From Phormidium tenue FACHB-1052 (lineage in GTDB: Bacteria > Cyanobacteriota > Cyanobacteriia > Phormidesmidales > Phormidesmidaceae): a stretch of DNA of 64,000 nucleotides. The stretch covers positions 1 to 64,000 of the forward strand of contig NZ_JACJQN010000001.1 in assembly GCF_014696675.1 (NCBI RefSeq), read 5' to 3'. This document shows positions 53,459 to 62,926 of this stretch, one piece after another. The notes beneath the pieces were generated by a model. The model worked only from the letters and a program-made list of their open reading frames with translations. It was not told the origin of the DNA and searched no databases. How positions within the stretch are numbered: the stretch's first letter is position 1; each line of letters opens with the position of its first letter. The position numbers and the translations under genes were made by a program.

Positions 53459-54169
53459 CTAGACAGCGGCCAGCTCAGGGGCGGGGCGCTTGCTGTGGCG
53501 AATGCCTTCGATCGCCGCTGCATAGTCGGGCGCGTTAAACACTGCCGAACCAGCCACGATCGCATTGGCCCCAGCCTCTAGCACCTGCCAGGTGTTGTTG
53601 GCCTTGAGGCCACCATCCACTTCAATCCAGGGATTTAAACCGCGCTCGTCGCACATGGTGCGCAGGGCACGAATTTTGTCGACCATGGTGGGAATGAAGC
53701 TTTGGCCGCCAAAGCCGGGGTTAACGCTCATGATCAGCACCAGATCGCAAAGATCGAGCACATTCTCGATCAGCGATAGCGGGGTGCCGGGGTTAAGCAC
53801 CACGCCCGCCTCTTTGCCCAGTTCTTTGATTTGGCCGAGGGTGCGGTGCAGGTGAGGTGAGGCGTTATGCTCGCAATGAACCGTGATGATGTCAGCGCCA
53901 GCCTTGGCAAAGTCGGCCACATACTTCTCCGGCTCAACGATCATCAAGTGCACGTCGAGGGGCTTTTGGGTGACGGGGCGAATCGCCTCGACAATCAGGG
54001 GGCCAATGGTGATATTGGGCACAAAGCGACCATCCATCACGTCCACATGAATCCAGTCGGCACCGGCTTTGTCAGCAGCCTTGATCTCTTCGCCCAAACG
54101 GCTAAAGTCGGCTGACAAAATTGACGGAGAGATGACGACGGAATTTTTGTTAGAAGAGGTGTGAGGCAT
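53459..54169 (-). CDS. rpe: ribulose-phosphate 3-epimerase
   Basis: 236-residue TIM barrel interconverting ribulose 5-phosphate and xylulose 5-phosphate (Calvin cycle, pentose phosphate pathway). Seen: [35 protein letters not shown] with metal His/Asp, [28 protein letters not shown] and [11 protein letters not shown]. The N-terminus has a short Ser/Asn-rich stretch before the family start. The gap to the CHASE2-cyclase (111 bp) carries no obvious terminator. Confidence 0.96.
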   Translation of the reverse strand: MPHTSSNKNSVVISPSILSADFSRLGEEIKAADKAGADWIHVDVMDGRFVPNITIGPLIVEAIRPVTQKPLDVHLMIVEPEKYVADFAKAGADIITVHCEHNASPHLHRTLGQIKELGKEAGVVLNPGTPLSLIENVLDLCDLVLIMSVNPGFGGQSFIPTMVDKIRALRTMCDERGLNPWIEVDGGLKANNTWQVLEAGANAIVAGSAVFNAPDYAAAIEGIRHSKRPAPELAAV

Positions 54170-54331
54170 GGGGAATGGTTCTCCTGTGCGTTTGTGTTTA
54201 TCGTAACAAAGTCTTAAAATCTCTTCTCACAAAAGTTCTAGATTTGAGAGAATTCACCATCAATATATGATGAAGCCCTGGGATCGCCCAAGGGGCAAAG
54301 GTTTCGTCAAGCTAAAAAAATTGATCTCCCC

Positions 54332-54398
54332 GTAGGTTGGGTGAAACCCAACACCAGACTGGGTTTTGTTGGGTTCCGCTCCGCTCAACCCGACCTAC
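54332..54398. repeat. GTAGGTTGGGT-type intergenic palindrome
   Basis: GTAGGTTGGGT (54332-54342) is inverted as AACCCGACCTAC (54387-54398), and nested GGGTGAAACCCAACA faces TGTTGGGTT inside. This matches the well-known cyanobacterial GTAGGTTGGGTTGAGC palindromic repeat family, a short non-autonomous element. Confidence 0.8.
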
Positions 54399-54419
54399 AT
54401 AGTTGATTTTGACCAGCCA

Positions 54420-55601
54420 TTAGGCATTCGACAGTCGAGCCATCGCTTGACCCGCCAGTGCAGCGTGGGTCTCGGCCAGCAGGTGCGGAATTTTCTCGGC
54501 GTGGGGGCTGCGGCGCAAGCATTCAGACAGATCGACCTGGCTCAGGTGCTCGGCCTTTTCGCCGGGGAACCAGTGGCCTGCGTTGCCCAGCATGTTGTAG
54601 CGGGCCTTGGCGTAGTCTTCCATATCAAAGGCAAGCAGCAGATTGCGCAGCCGCAAAATGGCGGGGATATTGATGTGGCCAGGGGTGTCGTCGGGGCTGG
54701 GCAGGCCGATCGCCCAGGTGCGGAGCCAGTCTTCGCCCAGAACGGCTTGGGCGTGGCGGTGCAGGCGATCGCACACCGGTTTGAGGTGCCGATCAGCGTT
54801 CTCTAGCAGAGGCAGGGTCTTGAGGTGCTCGTCAAAGTCGGTGGGCTGCGCCGCGCCAATGCTGAGGGTGTGCACCTGGGGGTGGCTGAGGCAAAACAGA
54901 TCGTTAAACACCATCGGGCTGAGCGGGTCGCACAGTTCTACTAGCTTGGCGGGAGGATTATAGAGGTGCCCACCTTTGTCAGACGGGCTGATGATGAAGA
55001 CGCCGACATCGTGGCGCTGGGCAGTGTCGATCGCAGCCCAATTGTCTTGATTGACGTAGTACCAGTGCAGGTTGACGTAGTCGAATTGGTCAGAGGCGAT
55101 CGCCCGCTGAATTACCGCCGTCGGTGCATGGGTCGAAAAGCCAATAAACCGCACCCGCCCCTGCCGCTGAAACTCGCGGGCTACCTCCATGCAGCCGCCG
55201 GGGCGCAGAGTCCAGTCTAAAATTTCGGCGGTGTTGATGCCGTGGAGGCCGAGCAGGTCAACGGTGTCTAACCGGAGGTTGGCCAGCGATTGAGTCAGGT
55301 TTTGGCGAAACTCAGCCGGGTCGGCGGTGGGGGAAACTTTGGTTTGCACAATCAGGCGATCGCGCTCTAGCCTCGGCAAAATTTGCCCCAGCTGAATTTC
55401 AGACGTACCGTAGCCCCGCGCCGTTTCGATGTGGTTAATGCCCACATCTAGGGCGCGGTGAATGGTGGCTGCCAGATTCTCCTGATTTTTCTGGGGAACG
55501 TCCTCTAGGAGCACATCTTTCCAGGAGTGCTGATACCGCATGCCGCCGCAGGAGAACACGGGCATCTGAAGCTCGGTACGACCAAAGCGTCGGTACTGCA
55601 T
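54420..55601 (-). CDS. aldo/keto reductase
   Basis: 393-residue NADPH-dependent oxidoreductase. Tetrad residues: Asp in ALDVGINHIETARGYGTSE with Tyr in RGYGTSE, Lys in LIVQTKVSP and His in LLGLHGIN. TIM-barrel closing NPPAKLVELCDPLSP and SIGAAQPTDFDEHLK. The family (cyanobacterial, AKR11-like) often has a C-terminal Fe-S extension; here the tail (residues about 330-393) has few Cys and probably no cluster. Substrate unknown. Confidence 0.9.
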   Translation of the reverse strand: MQYRRFGRTELQMPVFSCGGMRYQHSWKDVLLEDVPQKNQENLAATIHRALDVGINHIETARGYGTSEIQLGQILPRLERDRLIVQTKVSPTADPAEFRQNLTQSLANLRLDTVDLLGLHGINTAEILDWTLRPGGCMEVAREFQRQGRVRFIGFSTHAPTAVIQRAIASDQFDYVNLHWYYVNQDNWAAIDTAQRHDVGVFIISPSDKGGHLYNPPAKLVELCDPLSPMVFNDLFCLSHPQVHTLSIGAAQPTDFDEHLKTLPLLENADRHLKPVCDRLHRHAQAVLGEDWLRTWAIGLPSPDDTPGHINIPAILRLRNLLLAFDMEDYAKARYNMLGNAGHWFPGEKAEHLSQVDLSECLRRSPHAEKIPHLLAETHAALAGQAMARLSNA

Positions 55602-55739
55602 AGGGGGTGAGTTCTCAAAAGGACTTATCCATCACGGTAAGCAAGGGATTGCTGGTTGTAAAGGTTAGGCCACCCATGGGTTGGTGCCTGCTCTACAATC
55701 ATCGCTGCTTTGCGCTGCGACGAGAGTAGAACTAGCTGT

Positions 55740-57383
55740 TCAATCGATGGGGGCTTCGAGGGTTTTGACCGTCTTGGGCAGCAAAAACGACAGCCCCAAG
55801 CACAGGAGGCACAGCGCCAAAATAACCAGCAGCGTGCTCTGCATCGCCTCGATCGCAGCCGTTTGCAAAATACCGTTGAGCGCGGGCTGAATCGAATCAG
55901 GCAGCTGGTTGAACAGGTCTCGGCGATCGCTGCGCCGCAGGGTTTGAATGGCCACCTGTAATGAGCGAATTGCATTCCGCCGCACCTCAGGCTCCACCGA
56001 CTGCCCCAGCTCGGCCACAATGCCATCGACAATTTTGTAAGAGGCCACACTGATCAGCAGCGTACCCAAAATACCTCGCCCCAGCGAAGCCCCCAGGTTT
56101 TGAAACGGGCGGTATACGCCGCGCGCTTCGGCTTTTTGGTCTTTGAGGGTGTCAGCAAAGGTGAGAGAGGTGATGTAGGTGGTGAACAGCCCTGTGCCTG
56201 CGCCCATCACCACCAGGGCAGGCACTAAACCCAGGGATGTTACCGGCGGGCCAACGGCAGCCACCAGCATGGCAATGCCCACACTCTTAACCAACAGCCC
56301 CGCCTGAAGCAGGTAACGGGGCGGAAACTGGGGCCGTCGCTTGACCAGCGCCAGCAGCACGGCCAGTTGAGCAATGGTAGAGGGCATGACCGCAATGGAG
56401 GTTTGTACCGGGTTGAGCCCCACCACCGCCGGAATGAACTGAAACAGGTTGAACTGCACTCCCACCGTCGTCATGGTGTGCAGGGTGCCAATGATTAACC
56501 CCAGGGTGTAAATGCGGCGGCTAAACACCCCCAGGCGCAGCAGAGATGGCTGGCCCTGGCGCGTCCTGGCCCGCTCCCAAAACACTAAGATTCCCAGGCA
56601 GATCAACCCCGTCGCGATCAACACCGGGGCGATGGAAATGCCGAAGGGGGCTAGGGCAAAATCTAGAACCTGGGGTTTGCCCTTGGGCTGCCACCAGCCC
56701 AGTTCTGAGGCCAGGCTCAGCCCCACCAGCGTAAACCCAAACCCCGCCACCGAGAGCAGCCCCCCCAGCCAGTCAATGGGCAACGTTTGGGCGGGGACAG
56801 GCACCGCTATGGGTTTTATCAGCAGCCAAATAATAGGAATTAGCCCCAGCTCAAAGGCAAAGGCCCAGCGCCAGCTAAAGTCAAAGGCCATCACCCCGCC
56901 CGTAATCGAGCCGACCAGGGCACCGAGCACGCCTGCGATCGCCAATGCCACCAGCCCATACCGCTGGGCCAGCTCGTCGGGGTAGAGGGTATCCATCAGC
57001 GCCACGGGGGTGCTGACCAGCACCGCTCCCGCCACCCCAATCAGCCCCGCCAACCCCAGGGTAAACAGGCCAATGCTGGGGCTCAGAATAATTGCCACCA
57101 GCCCTAGGGCAAAGACCCCCAGGGCGATCGCCAGCATCGGGCGGCGGCCTAGCCGCTGGCTCAGATTCTCAGCAGTGGGGGTAAACGAGGCCGTCACCAG
57201 CGACATCAGCACCAGGGCCGACTGCACATAGCCCACGCTAGAGTCAAACTCCTGCACCAGGGGCGGCATAATCGGCTGCACCACCCCCAGGGTGTAGGAC
57301 AGCATAAAGAGCATCAGGCACAGCCCCAGGGGCTGGCCCCACGGCACTTTCAGGGCTGCCGAGTTAACCATGGCCGTGGGCAT
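55740..57383 (-). CDS. MFS transporter (DHA2-like, probable 14-TM exporter)
   Basis: 547 residues with about 14 hydrophobic segments. Motif A-like loop NLSQRLGRRPMLAIALGVFALG, motif C region LALAIAGVLGALVGSITGGVMA (IAGVLGALVGSITGG), and a soluble insert near 465-510 (VAELGQSVEPEVRRNAIRSLQVAI; key part SVEPEVRRNAIRS). Such exporters usually extrude drugs or metabolites with H+. Start codon ATG at 57383; a second ATG 12 nt in (57371) is equally possible. Separate from neighbours. Confidence 0.88.
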   Translation of the reverse strand: MPTAMVNSAALKVPWGQPLGLCLMLFMLSYTLGVVQPIMPPLVQEFDSSVGYVQSALVLMSLVTASFTPTAENLSQRLGRRPMLAIALGVFALGLVAIILSPSIGLFTLGLAGLIGVAGAVLVSTPVALMDTLYPDELAQRYGLVALAIAGVLGALVGSITGGVMAFDFSWRWAFAFELGLIPIIWLLIKPIAVPVPAQTLPIDWLGGLLSVAGFGFTLVGLSLASELGWWQPKGKPQVLDFALAPFGISIAPVLIATGLICLGILVFWERARTRQGQPSLLRLGVFSRRIYTLGLIIGTLHTMTTVGVQFNLFQFIPAVVGLNPVQTSIAVMPSTIAQLAVLLALVKRRPQFPPRYLLQAGLLVKSVGIAMLVAAVGPPVTSLGLVPALVVMGAGTGLFTTYITSLTFADTLKDQKAEARGVYRPFQNLGASLGRGILGTLLISVASYKIVDGIVAELGQSVEPEVRRNAIRSLQVAIQTLRRSDRRDLFNQLPDSIQPALNGILQTAAIEAMQSTLLVILALCLLCLGLSFLLPKTVKTLEAPID

Positions 57384-57466
57384 GGGGGATATTTTGCTCC
57401 CCTACTCTTTCCGCTCCACCTAATCTCCCCATTAACAGAGGTAGTAGAGGGATGCATCTACTGGGC

Positions 57467-59236
57467 TTAGGCACCGTTGCTCTCCTGATTCGTCTCACTG
57501 AAGGTAGGATTGCCGAGTGGGCCAGCGCCGTTGGTGCCCTGCACCACAAACGAGGGCGCTTTGTAGTCGGCGGGCAGATAGTCGGCGGGAATGGTGGAGT
57601 GGTTGCCGTCGCGCAGGGCCGAGAAAGCGGGCGACAAAATCTCGATGTCGGCGGCGTTGCAGTAGTCCTGAATGTTTTGGTGCAGTCGAGAGTAAATGTC
57701 GGGCATTTTTGACGGCGAGGCCGTGAAGGCATTGAGTTCGTAGCTGACGTTAAAGTCGTTGAGGGCGGTTTGCAGCACAAAGGGAGCAGGCACAGGCACA
57801 ACATCAGCCGTTGCCCTCGCCGCCTCAATCAGCACCTCATGCACCTTGCGCCAGGGCAGGTCGTAGCCCATGGTAACGGTGGTGTAGAGCAGCAGATGGC
57901 CGCTAGATTCGCGGCAGATAGCGCTGTAGTTGATCACATTGCTGTTGAGCACCGACGCGTTGGGAATGGTGACCGTCTCCTGCTTGGGGGTGAGCACCCG
58001 CGTCACAAACAGCGATTTGTCTTGCACCTCGCCCACCACATCATTGATGCGAATAAAATCCTTGAGCTGAAAGGCGCGGGTGTAGATCAAAATAATTCCC
58101 GACAGGGCGTTGGCCACCGCCGACGATGACCCCAACGTCAGCAGCGCCCCCAAAAATAGCGAAATGCCCTGAAACGCGGGGGAACCAAACCCTGGCAGGT
58201 AGGGGCCGACGATCACCATGGCGATCGCCACAATCAGCAGCATCGCCAAGCGGTTCGTCGGCTGCACCCACTCGGGGTAAAACCAGGGGTAAACATCGTG
58301 GCGACCCAGCTCGATAATCACCTGCCGAGCAAACTCAATTACGTAGTAGGTGAGCAGGGCAATCACTCCAATCATCGCCAGCTTAGGCAGGTAGGCCACA
58401 AACCCCTGGGCCAGCAGACTGAGGCGAAAGGCAATGTCTTGCAGCAGGCTGTCGCCAAAGGCCGCCGTCGCCGGAAACTGGCTGAGCACAAAGGGCACGT
58501 ATAGGTACAGCGCCAGCAAAATCAGCACCGGGCGCAGCAGCCGCACCAGCCCGCCTAGCAGGTAGCTGGTGGCCCCCGACCCCAACACCCGCACCGCTTG
58601 AATTTGCAGGGTCAGGCTATCGGCCTCCCGCCGCTGGCGAATGTAGGTCAACAGCTTAGAGCTACCAAACAAAATGCCCCGCAGCACCAAAAACACCGCT
58701 ATGGTGCTGAGAACGGTCATGCCTACACTGGTGGCAATGCGCCGCAGGCTGCGGCGATCGCGGTAGTCACTCACCCCCTGCTGAATCCGCTCCACCGCAT
58801 CGGCGGCCAGTTCTGGATGGGACAGACCGTAGGCCGCCACATCATTCTGGCGCACGGTGAACAGCACGGTGTCACCCGCCAGCACCACCGTCTGGGTGCC
58901 TGTAGACTGGGCGCGAATGGCGTCGGGGCTCAGGTCGGGGTCGGCAGCGATCGCCCCGAGCCGCTGGGTAATGATGCCAGCCCGCTCCTCCGCTGTGGTG
59001 ACGCCATCCACCCCCTGCTTAACGTAAAACAGCGGCTCCCCATCCAGCGTCACCGGAAACCCATCGACCTTATTGCCTACTGCCTCGGGGCGAACGGGGC
59101 TAGCGTCGGCTGGGCTGGGGGAATCGGCGATCGCCAGGGCCGGAGGCAACCCCACCAGCAGCACCACAGACAGCCCCAGCAGCAGCCAGCGCCTCAACCG
59201 CCGCCTCTGAATGCGCCAATCTGCTAAAAAACCCAT
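57467..59236 (-). CDS. small-conductance mechanosensitive channel (MscS family)
   Basis: 589 residues. N-terminal signal/anchor (RRWLLLGLSVVLLVGLPPALA), a periplasmic domain about 35-160, then about five TM helices (VLRGILFGSSKLLT, LGSGATSYLLGGLVRLL, VLILLALYLYVPFVL and others). The pore helix and beta domain include LGSSSAVANALSGIILIYTRAFQLKDFI (short form SAVANALSGIILIY), RVLTPKQETVTIPNASVLNSNVINYS (key VTIPNASVLNSNV) and a C-terminal ferredoxin-like domain (VTMGYDLPWRKV). Opens on membrane tension and protects against osmotic downshock. ATG at 59236 preferred over a longer reading to 59389. Confidence 0.9.
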   Translation of the reverse strand: MGFLADWRIQRRRLRRWLLLGLSVVLLVGLPPALAIADSPSPADASPVRPEAVGNKVDGFPVTLDGEPLFYVKQGVDGVTTAEERAGIITQRLGAIAADPDLSPDAIRAQSTGTQTVVLAGDTVLFTVRQNDVAAYGLSHPELAADAVERIQQGVSDYRDRRSLRRIATSVGMTVLSTIAVFLVLRGILFGSSKLLTYIRQRREADSLTLQIQAVRVLGSGATSYLLGGLVRLLRPVLILLALYLYVPFVLSQFPATAAFGDSLLQDIAFRLSLLAQGFVAYLPKLAMIGVIALLTYYVIEFARQVIIELGRHDVYPWFYPEWVQPTNRLAMLLIVAIAMVIVGPYLPGFGSPAFQGISLFLGALLTLGSSSAVANALSGIILIYTRAFQLKDFIRINDVVGEVQDKSLFVTRVLTPKQETVTIPNASVLNSNVINYSAICRESSGHLLLYTTVTMGYDLPWRKVHEVLIEAARATADVVPVPAPFVLQTALNDFNVSYELNAFTASPSKMPDIYSRLHQNIQDYCNAADIEILSPAFSALRDGNHSTIPADYLPADYKAPSFVVQGTNGAGPLGNPTFSETNQESNGA

Positions 59237-59421
59237 AGCGTTGATTACTAGCTGGCTGTAGAACACCAAACCCTTACCCAGGCTGATTGGGTATAAGCAG
59301 TTTAGGACGGCTAACTGCTGGGCATACAGAATCATGTATTTCCTTAAAAAACGGGCTCCTAAAAAACGAGCGATCGTGGCCAAAGGCAATTACATTCGCT
59401 AGCTCTGCTACCCGCAAATAC

Positions 59422-59462
59422 AAAAATAGCCGAGGGCTACGATTCCGCTTAGCCCTCGGCTA
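59422..59462 (-). terminator. rho-independent terminator of rpiA
   Basis: On the minus strand TAGCCGAGGGCT and AGCCCTCGGCTA (59427-59438 and 59451-59462) form a 12-bp stem followed by TTTTT (59422-59426), 25 bp after the rpiA stop. Confidence 0.85.
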
Positions 59463-59486
59463 TTTTCAAACTAAAATTTGCAATCT

Positions 59487-60194
59487 CTACAGCTTGCGAA
59501 CGCTGGCCTGACCGTCTTTGACTTCGCCCACCAGCACTTCGGTGGCTACGCCCACAAATAGGCCGTTGTCGAGCACGCCGGGAATGTTGTTGATAGTTTT
59601 CTCTAGCCCGGCAGGGTCATCGATCGCGTCAAATTTCACATCCAAAATCATGTTGCCCTGGTCGGTGATCACCGGGCCGTCTTTTTTAATGCCCATCCGC
59701 AGGTCGGGCTTGCCGCCCAGAGCTTCTAGAGCTTTAGTGACAGGGGTAACGGCCAACGGCATGACTTCCACGGGCAGCGCAAAGGTGGTGCCGAGCTTGT
59801 CAACCAGCTTGGAGCTGTCCACAACAACGATAAATTCTTTGGCGAGAGAATCCACAATTTTCTCCCGGGTGTGGGCAGCACCACCACCCTTCACCAGGTT
59901 CATTTGAGGGTCAACCTCGTCGGCCCCGTCAATCGCCAAAGCGATCTCATCGCCTTCGTCCAGCGTGGTGAGGGGAATGCCGTACTGCTTAGCCAGCACC
60001 GACGCCTGAAAGGAAGTGGGCACACCTTTAATATTGCTGATTTCACCGCTAGCCAGCCGTTCGCCAATGAACTGGATGGCGTAGGCGGTGGTCGATCCGG
60101 TGCCCAGACCCACTACGGTATTTGACTGCACCCGCGCCGCTGCCTGACGACCCACTTCCTGCTTCATCAATTTAACAGGATCCATCTCGGTCAT
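59487..60194 (-). CDS. rpiA: ribose-5-phosphate isomerase A
   Basis: 235 residues interconverting ribose 5-phosphate and ribulose 5-phosphate. Seen: [44 protein letters not shown] (key IDGADEVDP), [27 protein letters not shown] and LPVEVMPLA. Start [19 protein letters not shown] is set by the family; the ATG follows a GAGGAACTAG stretch. One of three pentose-phosphate/Calvin genes in the window (with rpe and pgk), not in one operon. Confidence 0.96.
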   Translation of the reverse strand: MTEMDPVKLMKQEVGRQAAARVQSNTVVGLGTGSTTAYAIQFIGERLASGEISNIKGVPTSFQASVLAKQYGIPLTTLDEGDEIALAIDGADEVDPQMNLVKGGGAAHTREKIVDSLAKEFIVVVDSSKLVDKLGTTFALPVEVMPLAVTPVTKALEALGGKPDLRMGIKKDGPVITDQGNMILDVKFDAIDDPAGLEKTINNIPGVLDNGLFVGVATEVLVGEVKDGQASVRKL

Positions 60195-60432
60195 AACTCT
60201 AGTTCCTCGTAAATCACTGCGTTTTCGGGATCTAGCATGACCTAAAGCGGGGCGGCTGCATAGGGAGGGGTGAGGGGGTGGATGGGTAGATGGGTGGATG
60301 GGTGGGGGATGTTCAGATTTGTTGGGGTTCTTGATGCTGGGAAGGGGGGTGATCCGCTTTGAGGCGGTAACCTCTGACTCGCTAACATCGTAGTGTGGGT
60401 AGTGTCCACCATCCTCAATTGGGCTTTGTGCT

Positions 60433-61374
60433 GTGCCTTTACCTCCGACGTTCCTTAGCAGCCTGTCGTCTGGTCTCAGCGAGGCGGGCTATCAGCGGTT
60501 TTGGCACTGGCGGGGCTGGCGCATTCGCTACTGGTTTCACCCTGGGCCGGGGGATGCGGCGGTGCCGCCCGTGCTGCTGATTCACGGGTTTGGGGCCAAC
60601 CTTAACCAGTGGCGGCACAACCTGCCGGCCCTGAGCCGAGTGGCTCCGGTCTATGCCATTGACCTGCTGGGTTTTGGCGATTCTGAGAAGGCGGCAACGC
60701 TCTACGGCGCAGAGCTGTGGGCGGCCCAGGTGAGCGATTTCATTCAGCAGGTGATTGGTCAGCCAGTGGCGCTGGTGGGTCATTCCCTTGGGGCGCTGGT
60801 GGCGCTGACGGCTACTCACAACCACCCCGACTGGGTGCGGCAGCTGGCGCTGATCACTCTGCCGCTGGAGGCCAACCGCGAAGATCTGGTGGCGGGCTGG
60901 GTGGCGGCCCTGGCGCTGCGGGTCGAGAGTCTGGTGGCCAACCCGCTGCTGATGCGATCGCTCTTTGCTCTGGTACGTCGCCCCAGCATTTTGCGGCGAG
61001 CGCTGGCGGGCATCTACACGGTGGCTGAACGGGTAGACGATGACCTGGTTAATTTGTTTGCGCTGCCTCCCTGCGATCGCGGCGCGGCCCGAACGCTGTG
61101 TTATCTGGTGCGATCGCGCACCGATCCCAGTTTTAGTCCCTCGGTTAAAGATATGCTCGCCACGCTAGCAATCCCCACACTGCTGCTTTGGGGCGATCAA
61201 GATCGCGTGGTTCCCGTGGGGCTGGCCGCAGGGTTGACGGCCTTGAGCCCGCACCTTTCCCTAGAGGTGGTGCCCGATGTGGGCCACTGCCTCTATGACG
61301 AAACCGACGCCGATTTTAACGCCCGCGTAGAGGCCTGGCTGCGGGGCACAAGCCCGACCTTGCAGCCCTGCTAG
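60433..61374 (+). CDS. alpha/beta hydrolase
   Basis: 313 residues from a GTG start. Oxyanion motif [13 protein letters not shown], nucleophile Ser118 in VGHSLGAL, the acid in [12 protein letters not shown] and base His in [10 protein letters not shown]. Close to the chloroplast/cyanobacterial pheophytinase-like and epoxide-hydrolase-like group by the [11 protein letters not shown]-terminus, but substrate is undecided. Convergent with the Ser/Thr kinase, 1 bp apart. Confidence 0.9.
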   Translation: MPLPPTFLSSLSSGLSEAGYQRFWHWRGWRIRYWFHPGPGDAAVPPVLLIHGFGANLNQWRHNLPALSRVAPVYAIDLLGFGDSEKAATLYGAELWAAQVSDFIQQVIGQPVALVGHSLGALVALTATHNHPDWVRQLALITLPLEANREDLVAGWVAALALRVESLVANPLLMRSLFALVRRPSILRRALAGIYTVAERVDDDLVNLFALPPCDRGAARTLCYLVRSRTDPSFSPSVKDMLATLAIPTLLLWGDQDRVVPVGLAAGLTALSPHLSLEVVPDVGHCLYDETDADFNARVEAWLRGTSPTLQPC

Positions 61375-61375
61375 C

Positions 61376-62458
61376 CTAGTAGGGCCGCGACACTGGCCCT
61401 GCCGAACGCCCCTGCCCCTGTGGGAGCGAGCGCTTTGTGCGCCACTTGCGAATTGCCTGGGCCTCTCGCTGAATGGGGGTTAAGTAGGCATCGCTGGGTA
61501 GATCAGCAGACCCGTCGCCAAACTCGTTGGGTGGGTGCTGACGCGTATTCATGCAGCCCGCCAGCACGTCGAGGTGAGGCTCTAGCTCCAGAGCGCGCTC
61601 CAATTCATCGACGGTGGTGTAGCGGTCTTGGGAATCGGGCAGCAGCATGCGATCGAGCACCATGGTCAGGTGGGGGCTGACGGTGACGGTGTGGTGCCAG
61701 CGAATCACCCCGCTGTGGGGGTCTTGATCAAACTCGATGGGGGTGCGGGCGGTGAGCAGATAGAGGCAGGTCATGCCCAGGGCGTAGACATCGCTGGCGT
61801 AGCAGGGGCGCAGGGCCAGCTGCTCGGGCGGGGCAAAGCCAGGGGTGCCGACAAACTGAGTGGCCGGGGCCTGCATCGCGCCTTCATCCACGTCGGAGAG
61901 AAACTCCCGCACGGCCCCAAAGTCAATCAGCACTAGGCGGCGATCGCGCTCGCTGCGAATGATATTGGGAGGCTTAATGTCGCGGTGAATGATGCGATTG
62001 CGGTGAATGAACCGTACCACCGGAATAATTTCGCGCAGAAAATATTTGACCTGGGCCTCAGTCAGCCGCCCCGCCCGCCGCACCTCCTGGGCCAGGGTTT
62101 CGCCATGCACGTACTCCTGCACCAGGTAAAACTCGCCCCCAGTAGTGAAGTAGTCGAGCAGCTGCGGAATCTGGGAGTGACTACCCAAACTGGCCAGCGC
62201 CCGAGCCTCACGGCGAAACCGTACCTTGGCCCGCTCTAGCGACAGCTCGCTGCCCGCCTTGGGGCAGAGCTGCTTAATCACGCAGTAGGGCTCCCCCGGC
62301 AGAGTGGCGTTTTGAGCCAGGTAGGTGACGCCAAAGCCGCCCTGACCCAGCTTTTTAAGCACGCGGTAGCGATCGCGAAACAACCGATGCGACTGGTAGT
62401 AGTGGCGAATTTCAGAATTGGCTGCCCGGTCGAGGGGTTGGCCCGGTGAATTGACCAT
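61376..62458 (-). CDS. serine/threonine protein kinase (Hanks type)
   Basis: 360 residues, cytosolic (no TM). Gly-rich loop KLGQGGFGVTYLA (36-48), catalytic Lys62 in VIKQL, HRDIKPPNII (158-167), DFG 179-181 (LIDFGAVREFL), APE-equivalent FAPPEQL. After the kinase domain (to about 300) there is only a short tail ending in basic RKWRTKRSLPQ. This is the cyanobacterial kinase group with DFGAVRE. Targets unknown. ATG at 62458 preferred; codons up to 62479 lie in frame but lack support. Confidence 0.93.
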   Translation of the reverse strand: MVNSPGQPLDRAANSEIRHYYQSHRLFRDRYRVLKKLGQGGFGVTYLAQNATLPGEPYCVIKQLCPKAGSELSLERAKVRFRREARALASLGSHSQIPQLLDYFTTGGEFYLVQEYVHGETLAQEVRRAGRLTEAQVKYFLREIIPVVRFIHRNRIIHRDIKPPNIIRSERDRRLVLIDFGAVREFLSDVDEGAMQAPATQFVGTPGFAPPEQLALRPCYASDVYALGMTCLYLLTARTPIEFDQDPHSGVIRWHHTVTVSPHLTMVLDRMLLPDSQDRYTTVDELERALELEPHLDVLAGCMNTRQHPPNEFGDGSADLPSDAYLTPIQREAQAIRKWRTKRSLPQGQGRSAGPVSRPY

Positions 62459-62926
62459 ATTTGTTTGTCCTGGCCTCAAAAGAGGGGAAGATGCCTGTTT
62501 CCCAGTTTAATAATGAGCCAACCGGGCTATGGCTCTAGAGCAGTTAAAAATGCGCAGGAACACAAAACGCGAGTACATTCAAAGCTAACCGCAGTGCAGC
62601 ATTATCCACCACCTTAGCAATTCTCCCAACAATACTTAGAAACTTAAGATTGAAGTGGCAGCAATACTACATTCGTAGCGACGATTAGCCATTAGGGTAT
62701 CACGACGGGCCTGCTCTACTCAGCTATAGATCTTATCTCTATCCAGAGGCGGATTTTTTCTCCGGAAGAAATTTGGTTCTCGCTCTAACGTGGCGATTGT
62801 TAGAACGTTTTTGGTGCATCATCCCCTAGATAGCATCCTCCAAAGTGGTCTTGCCACAACCCTTAGAGCGATCGCAGAGGCCTGACAACGCCGATGCCAA
62901 TCTCGTGCCGGGTTTGTTAACTCTTC
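62459..62926. other. gene-free stretch upstream of the Ser/Thr kinase
   Basis: 468 bp without a gene. An inverted repeat TCTAAC (62784-62789) / GTTAGA (62799-62804) followed by ACGTTTTTGG looks like a weak plus-strand terminator but has no upstream plus-strand gene; it could end a small RNA. No tRNA seen. Confidence 0.35.

Noticed and set aside
55625-56050. 141-codon frame inside the end of the MFS gene.
   Set aside because: It overlaps the MFS coding region in another frame and has the Arg/Cys-rich composition of a shadow frame.
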